Assembly: GCA_003282895.1 (NCBI GenBank)
Contig: QBYI01000002.1
Coordinates: 1-44,104, forward strand
Direction of reading: 5' to 3'
Source: Pelagibacteraceae bacterium AG-325-F15
Lineage (GTDB): Bacteria > Pseudomonadota > Alphaproteobacteria > Pelagibacterales > Pelagibacteraceae
DNA: 44,104 nt
Shown here piece by piece: positions 9,353 through 17,970 of this stretch. The notes under the pieces are model-generated. The model had not been told where the DNA came from. It ran no database searches and saw only the letters and a list, made by a program, of their open reading frames with translations. The first letter of the stretch is position 1; the number at the start of each line of letters is the position of its first letter. The translations under genes were made by a program, and so were the position numbers.

Positions 9353-9424
9353 TTCTTCTTATATAACAGATTTTCATAAAAAAACTTGATTTTTACTAAT
9401 CTTTACACTTTGAAATAATTAAAA

Positions 9425-9441
9425 TGTACTGTAATAGTACA
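9425..9441. promoter_or_regulatory. Palindrome just upstream of tRNA-Pro
   Basis: TGTACT (9425-9430) and AGTACA (9436-9441) form a perfect 6-bp inverted repeat around GTAAT, ending 6 bases before the mature tRNA 5' end. It may be a small hairpin in the tRNA 5' leader or a protein site in the tRNA promoter. The sequence alone cannot separate these. Confidence 0.4.
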
Positions 9442-9447
9442 TCGGAT

Positions 9448-9524
<77 letters not shown>

Positions 9525-9530
9525 TATATT

Positions 9531-9812
9531 ATGAATAAAGCAATAATTTATATTCCAAATAAAAATCCCATGCAATCTGGAATAGCTAAGAATGATAAAT
9601 GGATTTTAGAATTTAGAACTAAAAATCCCACAAAAAATCCATTAATGGGATGGGAAAGTTCATCAGATACATTAACAGAATTAAAATTAGAATTTTCTTC
9701 TAAAGAACTAGCTATAAATTATGCAAAAAAAAAGAAAATAGACTATGAATTAATTGAACCTAAAAAAAGAAAAACTGTAAAAAAATCATATGCAGATAAT
9801 TTTTTAAAATAA
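9531..9812 (+). CDS. NDUFS4-like NADH dehydrogenase (complex I) accessory subunit
   Basis: A 93-residue protein of the ETC complex I subunit family (NDUFS4/18-kDa), a supernumerary matrix-side subunit shared by mitochondria and alphaproteobacteria. The conserved core is visible: AIIYIPNKNPMQSG at the N terminus, WILEFRT, NPLMGWESSSDTL (usual LMGW-x-S-S-D-T) and LEFSSKELAINYAKKKKIDYEL. The C terminus is Lys/Arg-rich. The real mRNA, if the tRNA is excised, would have a 6-base leader and no Shine-Dalgarno sequence. It ends 3 bases before the SbmA-like gene. Assignment is firm; the role is structural or assembly. Confidence 0.88.
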   Translation: MNKAIIYIPNKNPMQSGIAKNDKWILEFRTKNPTKNPLMGWESSSDTLTELKLEFSSKELAINYAKKKKIDYELIEPKKRKTVKKSYADNFLK

Positions 9813-9815
9813 AAA

Positions 9816-10808
9816 ATGTTTAGATTTTTTAAATTAAAAAAATGGATTTTATGGTCTTGGTTGGGTTCGGCTATAATTTTATCATCATTATGGGTTCAAG
9901 TAAAAATAGATGTTAAAATTAATGAATGGTTTGGTCAGTTCTACGACATGATACAAAAAGCGTTAGGAGAGCCTAACGCAGTTACCATAGAGGAGTATTG
10001 GGCTAGCTTATTATCATTTATTACACTTGCCGCAATATATGTTGGGGTAGCTGTTATAGTAAGTTTTTTTACTTCTCACTACTTATTTAGATGGAGAACA
10101 GCTATGGTTGAATGGTACCATAGTGTATATGATAAAGCTCGTAAAATAGAAGGTGCTTCTCAAAGAGTACAAGAAGATACAATTAAATTTTCAAGAATAA
10201 TGGAGTCCTTAGGAACAAGTTTAATTGAAGCATTGATGATATTAGTTGAATTTATGCCCATTCTATTTGGTCTAAGTGTAAGCATACCCATATTCTTTTT
10301 TGGTGATTGGGACTATGGTTTAATCGTTGGTGCACTAATTTGGTCAGTAGGTGGAACAATATTTTTGATATTTTTAGGCTTGATTTTGAGATTAGTTGGT
10401 GTCGAGTATGACCTACAAAAAAAAGAGGCAGCTTATCGAAAGATATTAGTAGTAGCAGAAGATGACGGATCTGTGAGACCAAAATCAATTGAGGAGCTTT
10501 TTGATGGAGTAAAAGAGATACATTTTCTTAGTTATATTAGATATTTATATTTTAATATTGGTAGAATTGCTTATTTACAAGCGAATGTATTATCCGCATA
10601 CGTATTTTTAGCTCCAGCAATTGTGGCAGGTGCTGTAACTTTAGGAGTTATGCAACAAATAATAAGAGCCTTTGGAAGGGTAGAGGGCTCAATGCAATAT
10701 ATACTTAAAGCCTGGCCAACAATAATTGAATTAGCAAGTGTTTATAAACGATTAAGAGAATTTGAGTCAAAAATAAATCAGAATGATTTTGTCGATGAAA
10801 AAATTTAA
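9816..10808 (+). CDS. sbmA: SbmA/BacA-like peptide transporter
   Basis: Inner-membrane protein of the SbmA/BacA family, which imports peptide antibiotics and modified peptides using the proton gradient and affects very-long-chain lipid composition in rhizobia. Visible are YLFRWRTAMVEWY near residue 90, ASQRVQEDTIKFSRIMESLG near 113-132, and about six membrane segments (near 10-25, 68-88, 135-160, 165-195, 250-275). The sequence blocks match the ABC-membrane-like SbmA_BacA domain without an ATPase. At 330 residues it is shorter than E. coli SbmA (about 400). The stop overlaps the glpX start by one base. Confidence 0.85.
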   Translation: MFRFFKLKKWILWSWLGSAIILSSLWVQVKIDVKINEWFGQFYDMIQKALGEPNAVTIEEYWASLLSFITLAAIYVGVAVIVSFFTSHYLFRWRTAMVEWYHSVYDKARKIEGASQRVQEDTIKFSRIMESLGTSLIEALMILVEFMPILFGLSVSIPIFFFGDWDYGLIVGALIWSVGGTIFLIFLGLILRLVGVEYDLQKKEAAYRKILVVAEDDGSVRPKSIEELFDGVKEIHFLSYIRYLYFNIGRIAYLQANVLSAYVFLAPAIVAGAVTLGVMQQIIRAFGRVEGSMQYILKAWPTIIELASVYKRLREFESKINQNDFVDEKI

Positions 10809-11755
10809 TGGCATTAAGTAAAAATTTTATTGATCAATTTGTTAATGTTACAGTAAAAGCTGCTACTGAAGCTTCATATTTAATTGGCAAAATGGATAAA
10901 AATGCTGCTGATCAGGCTGCTGTTGATTCAATGAGAACTGAACTAAACAAAATTGATATGGTTGGTAAAGTTGTTATTGGAGAAGGTTCGCTTGACCATG
11001 CACCAATGTTATATACGGGTGAAATACTTGGAAACAAGACAGGTCCTGTATTAGACATAGCCGTTGATCCAGTAGAGGGAACAAACTTTGTAGCAAATAA
11101 CATGCCTGGTGGTATAGCTGTTTTAGCAATTGCAGAAAAAAATAATCTTTTCAATGCTCCTGAAACTTACATGAACAAAATTGCAACAGGTAAAATTGAA
11201 AAAGGTTTAATTGATTTAGATTTTACATTAGAAAAAAATATTAGAAATTTGTCTGATTTCAAAAATAAAAACATATCATCTATTACAGCTTGTATTTTGG
11301 ACAGACCAAGACATAAGAAAATAATTGATCAGCTTAAAGATTTAAATGTAAAGATTAAATTAATCACTGATGGTGATGTACTTGGAGCTCTTTTTGTTTC
11401 TGATCCAAAATACGATGTTGACATATTTCTTGGTATTGGAGGAGGGCCTGAAGGAGTTTTGGCTGCTTCTGCTTTAGACGCTTATGATTGTCATTTTCAA
11501 GGAAGATTTATATTTGACAATGAGAATGATATAAAAGAAGCAAGAAAAATGGGAATTAGTGACCTTAATAAAAAATATGAATTAAAAGAAATAGTTAAAG
11601 GTGACTCAATTTTTTGTGCTACAGGAATTACTGATAATTTAATTTTAGATGGTATTAAATTTGATAACAATAAGATTGTATCTGAGACTTTAGTAACTCA
11701 TAAAAGTTTAGATTTAAAAAAGATTATAAGAAAAGTTAATTTTATTAATGAATGA
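10808..11755 (+). CDS. glpX: Fructose-1,6-bisphosphatase class II
   Basis: Hydrolyses fructose-1,6-bisphosphate to fructose-6-phosphate in gluconeogenesis. Metal and substrate motifs of the GlpX family are present: NKIDMVGKVVIGEGSLDHAP (about residues 46-65), DIAVDPVEGTNFVANN (about 82-97) and GIGGGPEGVLAASALDAY near residue 220. The length of 315 residues is standard. The start codon shares one base with the preceding stop (TAATG), and recJ overlaps its end by 4 bases. In many alphaproteobacteria hom-glpX-recJ are contiguous; here hom is about 11 kb away on the other strand. Confidence 0.95.
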   Translation: MALSKNFIDQFVNVTVKAATEASYLIGKMDKNAADQAAVDSMRTELNKIDMVGKVVIGEGSLDHAPMLYTGEILGNKTGPVLDIAVDPVEGTNFVANNMPGGIAVLAIAEKNNLFNAPETYMNKIATGKIEKGLIDLDFTLEKNIRNLSDFKNKNISSITACILDRPRHKKIIDQLKDLNVKIKLITDGDVLGALFVSDPKYDVDIFLGIGGGPEGVLAASALDAYDCHFQGRFIFDNENDIKEARKMGISDLNKKYELKEIVKGDSIFCATGITDNLILDGIKFDNNKIVSETLVTHKSLDLKKIIRKVNFINE

Positions 11756-13455
11756 TATCTGTTTCAGGAAAAAAATGGATTGAAAAAAAAATTGATAAAA
11801 ATTCTATAGAAAAAATTAAACAAGATTTTAATTTTAGTGAGATACTTTCTAAACTAATAATTCTTAGAAATTTTGATCATAATGAAATTAGCAGTATTGA
11901 ACATCCTTTTATTGTCGTAAATGAATTTAAAAAAAATAAAGATTTTATTGAAGCAAGCTTACTTTTAGAAAAAAGTATTAATAAAAAAGATCTTATATGT
12001 ATTTTTGGTGATTATGATGTTGATGGATCAACAGCAACATCATTATTAGCTAAGTTTTTTGATTATATCAAACATCCTTATTTCTTCTATATTCCAGATA
12101 GAGAACGAGATGGCTATGGCCCTAGTATTTCTGTATTTAAAAGATTAATTCTAAAAAAACCAAAATTAATAATAATGGTTGATTGTGGATCTACATCCAA
12201 TCAATCTATAGCATATTTAAATACTAAGAAAATTAAATCAATAATAATAGATCATCACGAAATAAATAAACCATTTCCAAAAACAAATGTTCTTATTAAT
12301 CCTAAAAAGAATATTAATGATTTATCAAAAGATTATTATTGCGCAACTACTCTTACTTATTTTTTTTTAGAAATAATGATTAAAAAAATTAAATCATCTT
12401 TTCATCTTTCAAATTATTTAGTTTATGTTTTGTTAGCTTTAGTCTGTGATGTAATGCCATTAAGAAAAATTAATAGATACATAGCATTAAATATAATCAA
12501 AAATTTTAGGATAAAAGATAACATTGTATTTAAAACATTATATGAATTATGTGACAAAAAAAAGAATCTAACAGTTGAAGATTTAGGATTTTTAATTGGT
12601 CCAATAATTAATTCAGGTGGTAGACTATCTAGCTCACAAATTGCTGCTGATTTATTAATTTCTGAAAATTTACATATTGTAAAGAAAAAATCATTAGAAT
12701 TAATTAAACTTAATAAGATTAGAAAAGAAATTGAAAATAAAATATTAAATGAAATTAATTTTGATAAATTAGAAAAAGCAAATAAAGATGTAATTGTATA
12801 CTATAGTCCAAAAATTAAAGAGGGTCTTATTGGAATTATCGCTTCTAGACTTAAAGATTATTTTAATAAACCGTCAATAGTAATAACAACTTCACAAAAT
12901 AAACTTAAAGGATCAGCTAGATCTACAATTAATTACAATATTGGTAATATTATCAGAAAACTAATTGATAAAAAATTAATTGAGAGCGGTGGAGGACATA
13001 ATTTGGCTGCTGGTTTTTCAATGAAAAAAGATAAGCTTAAAGATTTAGAGAATTTTATTTTAGAAGATTTTGCAAAAAAAAATAGAAATCTAAATTTAGA
13101 TTATACGTATGATGCGGAAGTATCACCAACCGCAATTAATAAAAATTTAATAGATGAAATTAATAGAATAGGGCCTTTTGGTTATGGAAATCCTACTCCA
13201 ACTTTTTTAATAAAAAATTTAAAAGTTATTGAAGCAAAAACTATTAATGATAAACATATTAATGCAATGTTAAAACCTAGAGTAGGTAAATTTATTAAAT
13301 CGATATGCTTTAATTCATTAAATACACAACTTGGTAAACATCTTTTATCATATAAAAAAAATATCCATGTCGTAGCTCAAATTCATGAAAATTATTGGAA
13401 TAATAATAAGTATTTACAATTAAATATAAAAGATCTTTTTATTGAACTTAATTAG
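11752..13455 (+). CDS. recJ: Single-stranded-DNA-specific exonuclease RecJ
   Basis: 5'-3' single-strand exonuclease of recombination and mismatch repair, DHH superfamily. Catalytic motifs are in order: FGDYDVDGSTATS near residue 85, MVDCGSTSNQ near 142, IDHHEIN near 165, then the DHHA1 part with SGGGHNLAAGFS near residue 415. The C-terminal OB-like domain covers about 450-567. The length of 567 residues matches the family. The GTG/ATG choice is clear: ATG at 11752 overlaps the glpX stop as ATGA. About 40 bases of spacer then lead to tRNA-Glu. Confidence 0.95.
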   Translation: MISVSGKKWIEKKIDKNSIEKIKQDFNFSEILSKLIILRNFDHNEISSIEHPFIVVNEFKKNKDFIEASLLLEKSINKKDLICIFGDYDVDGSTATSLLAKFFDYIKHPYFFYIPDRERDGYGPSISVFKRLILKKPKLIIMVDCGSTSNQSIAYLNTKKIKSIIIDHHEINKPFPKTNVLINPKKNINDLSKDYYCATTLTYFFLEIMIKKIKSSFHLSNYLVYVLLALVCDVMPLRKINRYIALNIIKNFRIKDNIVFKTLYELCDKKKNLTVEDLGFLIGPIINSGGRLSSSQIAADLLISENLHIVKKKSLELIKLNKIRKEIENKILNEINFDKLEKANKDVIVYYSPKIKEGLIGIIASRLKDYFNKPSIVITTSQNKLKGSARSTINYNIGNIIRKLIDKKLIESGGGHNLAAGFSMKKDKLKDLENFILEDFAKKNRNLNLDYTYDAEVSPTAINKNLIDEINRIGPFGYGNPTPTFLIKNLKVIEAKTINDKHINAMLKPRVGKFIKSICFNSLNTQLGKHLLSYKKNIHVVAQIHENYWNNNKYLQLNIKDLFIELN

Positions 13456-13471
13456 ACTTGAAAAATATAAA

Positions 13472-13486
13472 CTTTTAAAATAAAAG
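13472..13486 (+). terminator. Weak A+T hairpin after recJ
   Basis: CTTTTA (13472-13477) and TAAAAG (13481-13486) form a 6-bp stem with an AAA loop in the recJ to tRNA-Glu spacer. There is no following T-run, so it may only mark the recJ 3' end or be chance in A+T-rich DNA. Confidence 0.2.
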
Positions 13487-13496
13487 ATCACCTCAT

Positions 13497-13571
13497 GGTC
13501 CCTTCGTCTATCGGTTAGGACAGCTGGTTTTCATCCTGCAAAGGGGGGTTCGATTCCCCCAGGGACCGCCA
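13497..13571 (+). tRNA. tRNA-Glu (anticodon TTC)
   Basis: A 75-base cloverleaf with encoded CCA. The acceptor GGTCCCT pairs with AGGGACC, the D-stem is GTCT/GGAC, the anticodon loop TTTTCAT gives TTC, the variable loop is AAAG, and the T-stem GGGGG/CCCCC holds TTCGATT. The discriminator is G. The anticodon stem GCTGG/CCTGC contains a central T-T mismatch, which is unusual. The gene sits at the left edge of the accessory region and reads into the GIY-YIG gene 17 bases downstream. Confidence 0.96.
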
Positions 13572-13588
13572 AATAGGCCTCACTTAAT

Positions 13589-13849
13589 ATGGTTCATTAC
13601 GTATATTTAATTAAAACTTTAAAAGGATACTTAGATAAATCATACGTTGGATATACAAACGATCTTAAAAAAAGGCTTAATAAACATAATTCTAATAAAG
13701 GTGCAAAATCTACCAAAGGTTATAAGTGGGAAATTGTTTATAAAAAAAGGTTTTTTTCAAAAAAAAAAGCTCTTTCATTTGAATACACTTTAAAAAAAGA
13801 TAGAAATGAGAGATTAAAATTACTTAATGATTTCAAAAAAAAAATATAA
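13589..13849 (+). CDS. GIY-YIG domain endonuclease-like protein
   Basis: An 86-residue stand-alone GIY-YIG domain of the YhbQ/UPF0213 type. The first motif is YVYLIKT (for GIY) and the second SYVGYTNDLKKRLNKHN (for YIG with the catalytic Arg). Downstream KGAKSTKGYKWEIVY and the Glu in SFEYTLKKDRNERL complete the family pattern. Such proteins are putative DNA nucleases of unclear physiological role, often found next to mobile or variable DNA. The C terminus overlaps the glycosyltransferase start by 23 bases, in a run of ten A residues. Confidence 0.85.
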   Translation: MVHYVYLIKTLKGYLDKSYVGYTNDLKKRLNKHNSNKGAKSTKGYKWEIVYKKRFFSKKKALSFEYTLKKDRNERLKLLNDFKKKI

Positions 13850-15950
13850 GATAGCTACTATTTTACCTTATAAAGAAAGCTACACTTTAGAAAATGCATC
13901 AGCTGTATCACTTTGGGTTTCAGAATTTTTTAAAAAATCAAAGTTTAAAAATGATAACTACATATTTGGAAATGCAAATTCTAGAAATTATTTAACCAAT
14001 AATTATATAAATGTACCTTTAAAGAATCTTAAATTAAAATTCAGAAGTACTTCAAATGAATATATTGAAAAATTATCTAAAAAACTTATCGAAAAAAAAT
14101 TTGATATTATTGAAATACATAATAGGCCCCTAGTTTTATTTAAACTTTTAAATAAGATTAATTCTAAATTTATTATGTATTACCATAATGATCCATTAAC
14201 TATGTCAGGATCAAAATTAATCTCTGAAAGAAAAGAAATATTAAAGAAAGTTGATAAATTAGTTTTTATAAGTAAGTGGGTTAAAAAAAGATTCTTTGAA
14301 GGTTTAGATGTCAAAGATAGCAAAACAGAAATAATTTATCATAGTGTATATAAACGTAAAAAAAAATTAAAAACTAATCAAATTGTTTTTGTTGGAAAAC
14401 TAAATCATTCAAAAGGATATGATTTATATAAAGATTCAATAATAAAAATTCTTGATGAATTTCCAAAATGGAATGCTTTATCTATAGGTGATGAAAGTAG
14501 AAGAAGTATATATATAAAACACAAAAATCATAAGGAATGTGGTTTTTTAAATCACAAAAAAACTTTAGATATATTAGATAAATCTGAAATTGCAGTCGTT
14601 CCGTCAAGATGGGAAGAACCTTTTGGTCGTGTTTCATTAGAAGCTACAGCATCAGGATGTGTAACTATAACATCTAATAAAGGCGGACTATTAGAAACAT
14701 CAAATCATACAATACCTATTAATAATATTGATGCTAATAAACTTTATAAAAATATTAAATCATTAATAAAAAATAAGATTAAAAGAAAAAAAATCCAAAA
14801 TTTGGCTCGAAATGACATCAATCATTTAATTGATAAAAATACTAAAAAAATTGATTTGATGAGAGCTAATATTTTCCCAGAATTTCAATTAAATTATCTT
14901 AAGAATAAATTAAAAATTATAAATTTATTTAACCAAGGACAGAAATCAAATTATAGATTATTTAATATTTCATTAGGAAAAAAATTTACTAATGGTTTTA
15001 TTAGAAATAATCATGATGTTGTAGAAATTAGTGATCGTGATTTTATCAAAAATAATCGTAATATATTAAATTTTAAATCTAATATAAACATGTTTCAAAA
15101 TCATTTAGTAGAAGTTGTCAAAAATTATAATCCTGATTTATTTTTATTTGGACATACAAATAATATAAATTTAGAAACAATTGATAAAATAAGGTCAATT
15201 AATAAGCAATTAATTATATCACAGTGGAATGAGGATCCACTTATGCCAGGGCTTGAATTCTCTAACAAAAATATTAAGAATATTGAGCCTTATGTGCCTC
15301 TAGTTGATCATAATTTTATAACAACTCATCCGTCTATTTTAAAAGATAAATTTAAAGATCAAAAATTTAATTTTTTTTTTATACCGGTAGATAAAAATAT
15401 TGAATGTTATAATGTTTACAACTTAAATCCCAAAAAAGATATATTCTATGCAATGAGCCATGGAGTAAATAGAGGTGTTTTAAAAAAAGGATTTGAAGAT
15501 AATAGAATTAATTTTTTAAATAAACTGATTAAAAAAATTCCTAGTTTAAATTATGATTTTCATGGTTTTGACAATAAACAACCCATTTGGGGGAATGATT
15601 TCAATAATGCATTAATTAATTCAAAGATGGGTTTAAATTTAAGCAGGGGAAAGCCAACTAAATATTATTCCAGTAATAGAATAGCGTCATTATTAGGCAA
15701 TGGACTGCTCACATTTATTGATAGAAAAACCAAATTAGATGATTTTTTTATAAATGAAAAAGATGTGATATTTTATAACGATATTAATGATCTAGCATCT
15801 AAGATTAAATTTTATAGCAAAAATGATAAATTAAGAAAAGAGATAGCCAAAAATGGTAAGTCAAAATATTTTAAACTTTTTGATGGAAATAAAATTTCAA
15901 AATATATTATCGATGTATCCTTAGGAAAAAAAACAGATTTATTTAGATGA
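13827..15950 (+). CDS. Two-domain glycosyltransferase (GT4-like plus CgeB-like)
   Basis: A 707-residue cytoplasmic protein with two GT-B units. Residues about 8-350 resemble GT4 enzymes: KIATILPYKESYTLENASA at the start, NQIVFVGKLNHSKGYDLY near 188-205, and the donor-binding EEPFGRVSLEATASG near 265. Residues about 370-707 resemble the CgeB/YkvP-type glycosyltransferases: QWNEDPLMPGLEF near 470, FYAMSHGVNRGV near 545, and NRIASLLGNGLLTFIDR near 620-636. It probably adds sugars to a surface polysaccharide or lipid; donors and acceptors cannot be read from sequence. It overlaps both neighbours (23 and 4 bases) within a surface-glycan cassette. Confidence 0.78.
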   Translation: MISKKKYKIATILPYKESYTLENASAVSLWVSEFFKKSKFKNDNYIFGNANSRNYLTNNYINVPLKNLKLKFRSTSNEYIEKLSKKLIEKKFDIIEIHNRPLVLFKLLNKINSKFIMYYHNDPLTMSGSKLISERKEILKKVDKLVFISKWVKKRFFEGLDVKDSKTEIIYHSVYKRKKKLKTNQIVFVGKLNHSKGYDLYKDSIIKILDEFPKWNALSIGDESRRSIYIKHKNHKECGFLNHKKTLDILDKSEIAVVPSRWEEPFGRVSLEATASGCVTITSNKGGLLETSNHTIPINNIDANKLYKNIKSLIKNKIKRKKIQNLARNDINHLIDKNTKKIDLMRANIFPEFQLNYLKNKLKIINLFNQGQKSNYRLFNISLGKKFTNGFIRNNHDVVEISDRDFIKNNRNILNFKSNINMFQNHLVEVVKNYNPDLFLFGHTNNINLETIDKIRSINKQLIISQWNEDPLMPGLEFSNKNIKNIEPYVPLVDHNFITTHPSILKDKFKDQKFNFFFIPVDKNIECYNVYNLNPKKDIFYAMSHGVNRGVLKKGFEDNRINFLNKLIKKIPSLNYDFHGFDNKQPIWGNDFNNALINSKMGLNLSRGKPTKYYSSNRIASLLGNGLLTFIDRKTKLDDFFINEKDVIFYNDINDLASKIKFYSKNDKLRKEIAKNGKSKYFKLFDGNKISKYIIDVSLGKKTDLFR

Positions 15951-16942
15951 AAATTTGTTTTATTGAGAATACAAAATTTAAATACTCTTTTTATGATAAA
16001 GATAAACCTTTTTTGAGAGGAGCAGAAACTACCTTAATTAATTTGAGCTATAATCTAAGTTTGCTTAATAATGAGGTCTACATTTTTAATAACTGTTCTA
16101 AAAAACTTAATCATAAAAATTATTTTTGGAATGATATCAATCAATTAGGTAACTCTGATATGTCATTTGATGTGGCTATATCAAATGGTGATATTAATCT
16201 ACTCAATAAAGTAAAGGCTAAAAAATATTTTTCAATTTCGTATAGTGTTCAAACAATTGAAAAATTTATTAGAAAAAATCAATTATTTAGCTATTTAAGA
16301 AATAAGCCAAAAATAATTTTAATTGGTAAATATCATAAAGAAAAAAGAAATATACTCACAAGACTTTGGGGTCATGATTTTTTAAATTTAGCGATTGACA
16401 ATAACTTTCTCAAAAGCAAAGTTAATATTGACATTAATGAATTAAGCAACCAAGCAATTTTTACTTCTAGACCAGATCGTAATGGTGAAAAATTGATTAA
16501 GATATGGAAAGAAAAGATAATTTCTCACAAAAATAATATTAAACTTTTGATTACACCGACAAGTGAAATGAAAGATTATAAAAAAATAAATATTTTTTAT
16601 AGAGAAATGAAAGATCAATTAAAACTAATTGATGATATTAAAAATTCAAGAATGATGCTTGTACCAGGTCATAAAGCCGAATTATTTTGTCTTGCTGCTG
16701 AAGAGGCTAGAGAGTTATGTGTTCCTATTGTTACTTTGGGCATTGGTTCTTTAAAAGAAAGAGTTGTTCATAATGAAACAGGTTTTATTGCTAAAAATGA
16801 AGAAGAATTTGCAAAATATACATTGGATCTTTTTAATGATAATGATTTGTGCGTGCATTTAAAAAAAAAATTATATAAACTCAGAAATTCTAATAACTGG
16901 ACCAAATCAACTGGTTATTTTTTAGAAGTATTAAAAAAATGA
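15947..16942 (+). CDS. Glycosyltransferase, GT-B fold
   Basis: A 331-residue glycosyltransferase. The N terminus FLRGAETTLINLSYNLSLLNNEVYIF has the acceptor-domain pattern of GT4-like enzymes (GGAE...L...L...GHEV). The C-terminal half carries AIFTSRPDRNGEKLI (a start-of-domain signature) and LAAEEARELCVPIVTLGIG, then GFIAKNEEEFA, the usual nucleotide-sugar pocket and tail. The sugar is not predictable. It overlaps the double glycosyltransferase and gmd by 4 bases each, so the three are probably translated together and serve one glycan. Confidence 0.78.
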   Translation: MKICFIENTKFKYSFYDKDKPFLRGAETTLINLSYNLSLLNNEVYIFNNCSKKLNHKNYFWNDINQLGNSDMSFDVAISNGDINLLNKVKAKKYFSISYSVQTIEKFIRKNQLFSYLRNKPKIILIGKYHKEKRNILTRLWGHDFLNLAIDNNFLKSKVNIDINELSNQAIFTSRPDRNGEKLIKIWKEKIISHKNNIKLLITPTSEMKDYKKINIFYREMKDQLKLIDDIKNSRMMLVPGHKAELFCLAAEEARELCVPIVTLGIGSLKERVVHNETGFIAKNEEEFAKYTLDLFNDNDLCVHLKKKLYKLRNSNNWTKSTGYFLEVLKK

Positions 16943-17961
16943 AAAGAAAAGCTTTAATTACAGGTATTATGGGACAAGATGGTGCATATCTTGCAAAATT
17001 TCTTTTATCTAAAAAATATAAAGTTTACGGATCTTATCGACGAAATTCTAATTATGAAAATAATAGACTAAGAAAATTAGGTATTGAAAATAAAATAGAA
17101 CTAATAGATTTAGAGATTAATGAATTTGCTTCAGTAAACTATGTTATCAATAAAATTAAACCAGATGAAATCTATAATTTAGCTGCAATGTCTTTTGTAG
17201 CTTCTTCTTTTGAACAACCTTTATATACAATTCATACAAATTTTTTTGCTTTGCTAAATATCTTGGAAGTAATGAAAAATTCTAAAAAAAAAATATCTTT
17301 GTATCAAGCCTCAACATCTGAAATGTTTGGAAATGAAACTCAAAAATCTATAGATGAGAATACAAATTTTGATCCTGCCAGTCCATACGGTGTTAGCAAA
17401 GTTGGGTCTCATTATTTAGTTAAATTATATAGAAAAGCGTATAATTTACATTGTTGCTCAGGAATTTTATTTAATCACGAATCTCCTCTTAGGGGTGAAG
17501 AATTTGTTACAAAAAAAATAGTTAAACAATTAAGTGAAATTTTAAACAATAAAAGAAAAATAATGTACTTAGGTAATATCTATGCCAAAAGAGATTGGGG
17601 GTTTGCACCAGATTATGTTGAAGCGATGTGGAAAATGTTACAATTAAAGAAAAAAGATGATTTTGTTATAGGTACTGGAATTTGTTACACTATTAAAGAT
17701 TTTGTCAATCTGACATGTAAATATCTGAAACTAAATACTAAATGGGTTGGAAAAGGAATAAACGAAAAATGTATAAATTTAAAAAATAACAAAACAATTA
17801 TAAAAATTAGTAAAAAATTTTATAGACCTCTAGATGTTAACCATCTAAAATCTAATCCTGCTAAAGCAAAAAAACAACTTAATTGGAAAGCAAATACTAA
17901 TTTAAAAACGTTAATCAAAAAAATGTGTGACGATCAAAATTTATTTATAAGTTTGAAATAA
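16939..17961 (+). CDS. gmd: GDP-mannose 4,6-dehydratase
   Basis: Converts GDP-D-mannose to GDP-4-keto-6-deoxy-D-mannose, the precursor of GDP-fucose, GDP-rhamnose and GDP-perosamine. The extended short-chain dehydrogenase fold starts with the NAD(P) motif TGIMGQDGAYLAKFL. The catalytic Thr is in STSEMFGN near residue 130, with Tyr and Lys in SPYGVSKVGSHYLV near residue 153. FNHESPLRGEEFVTKKI near 174-190 and RDWGFAPDYVEAMW near 214 are conserved Gmd blocks. The length of 340 residues is normal. No reductase, epimerase or aminotransferase for the next step lies in this window. Confidence 0.92.
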   Translation: MKRKALITGIMGQDGAYLAKFLLSKKYKVYGSYRRNSNYENNRLRKLGIENKIELIDLEINEFASVNYVINKIKPDEIYNLAAMSFVASSFEQPLYTIHTNFFALLNILEVMKNSKKKISLYQASTSEMFGNETQKSIDENTNFDPASPYGVSKVGSHYLVKLYRKAYNLHCCSGILFNHESPLRGEEFVTKKIVKQLSEILNNKRKIMYLGNIYAKRDWGFAPDYVEAMWKMLQLKKKDDFVIGTGICYTIKDFVNLTCKYLKLNTKWVGKGINEKCINLKNNKTIIKISKKFYRPLDVNHLKSNPAKAKKQLNWKANTNLKTLIKKMCDDQNLFISLK

Positions 17962-17970
17962 AGTCTTATA

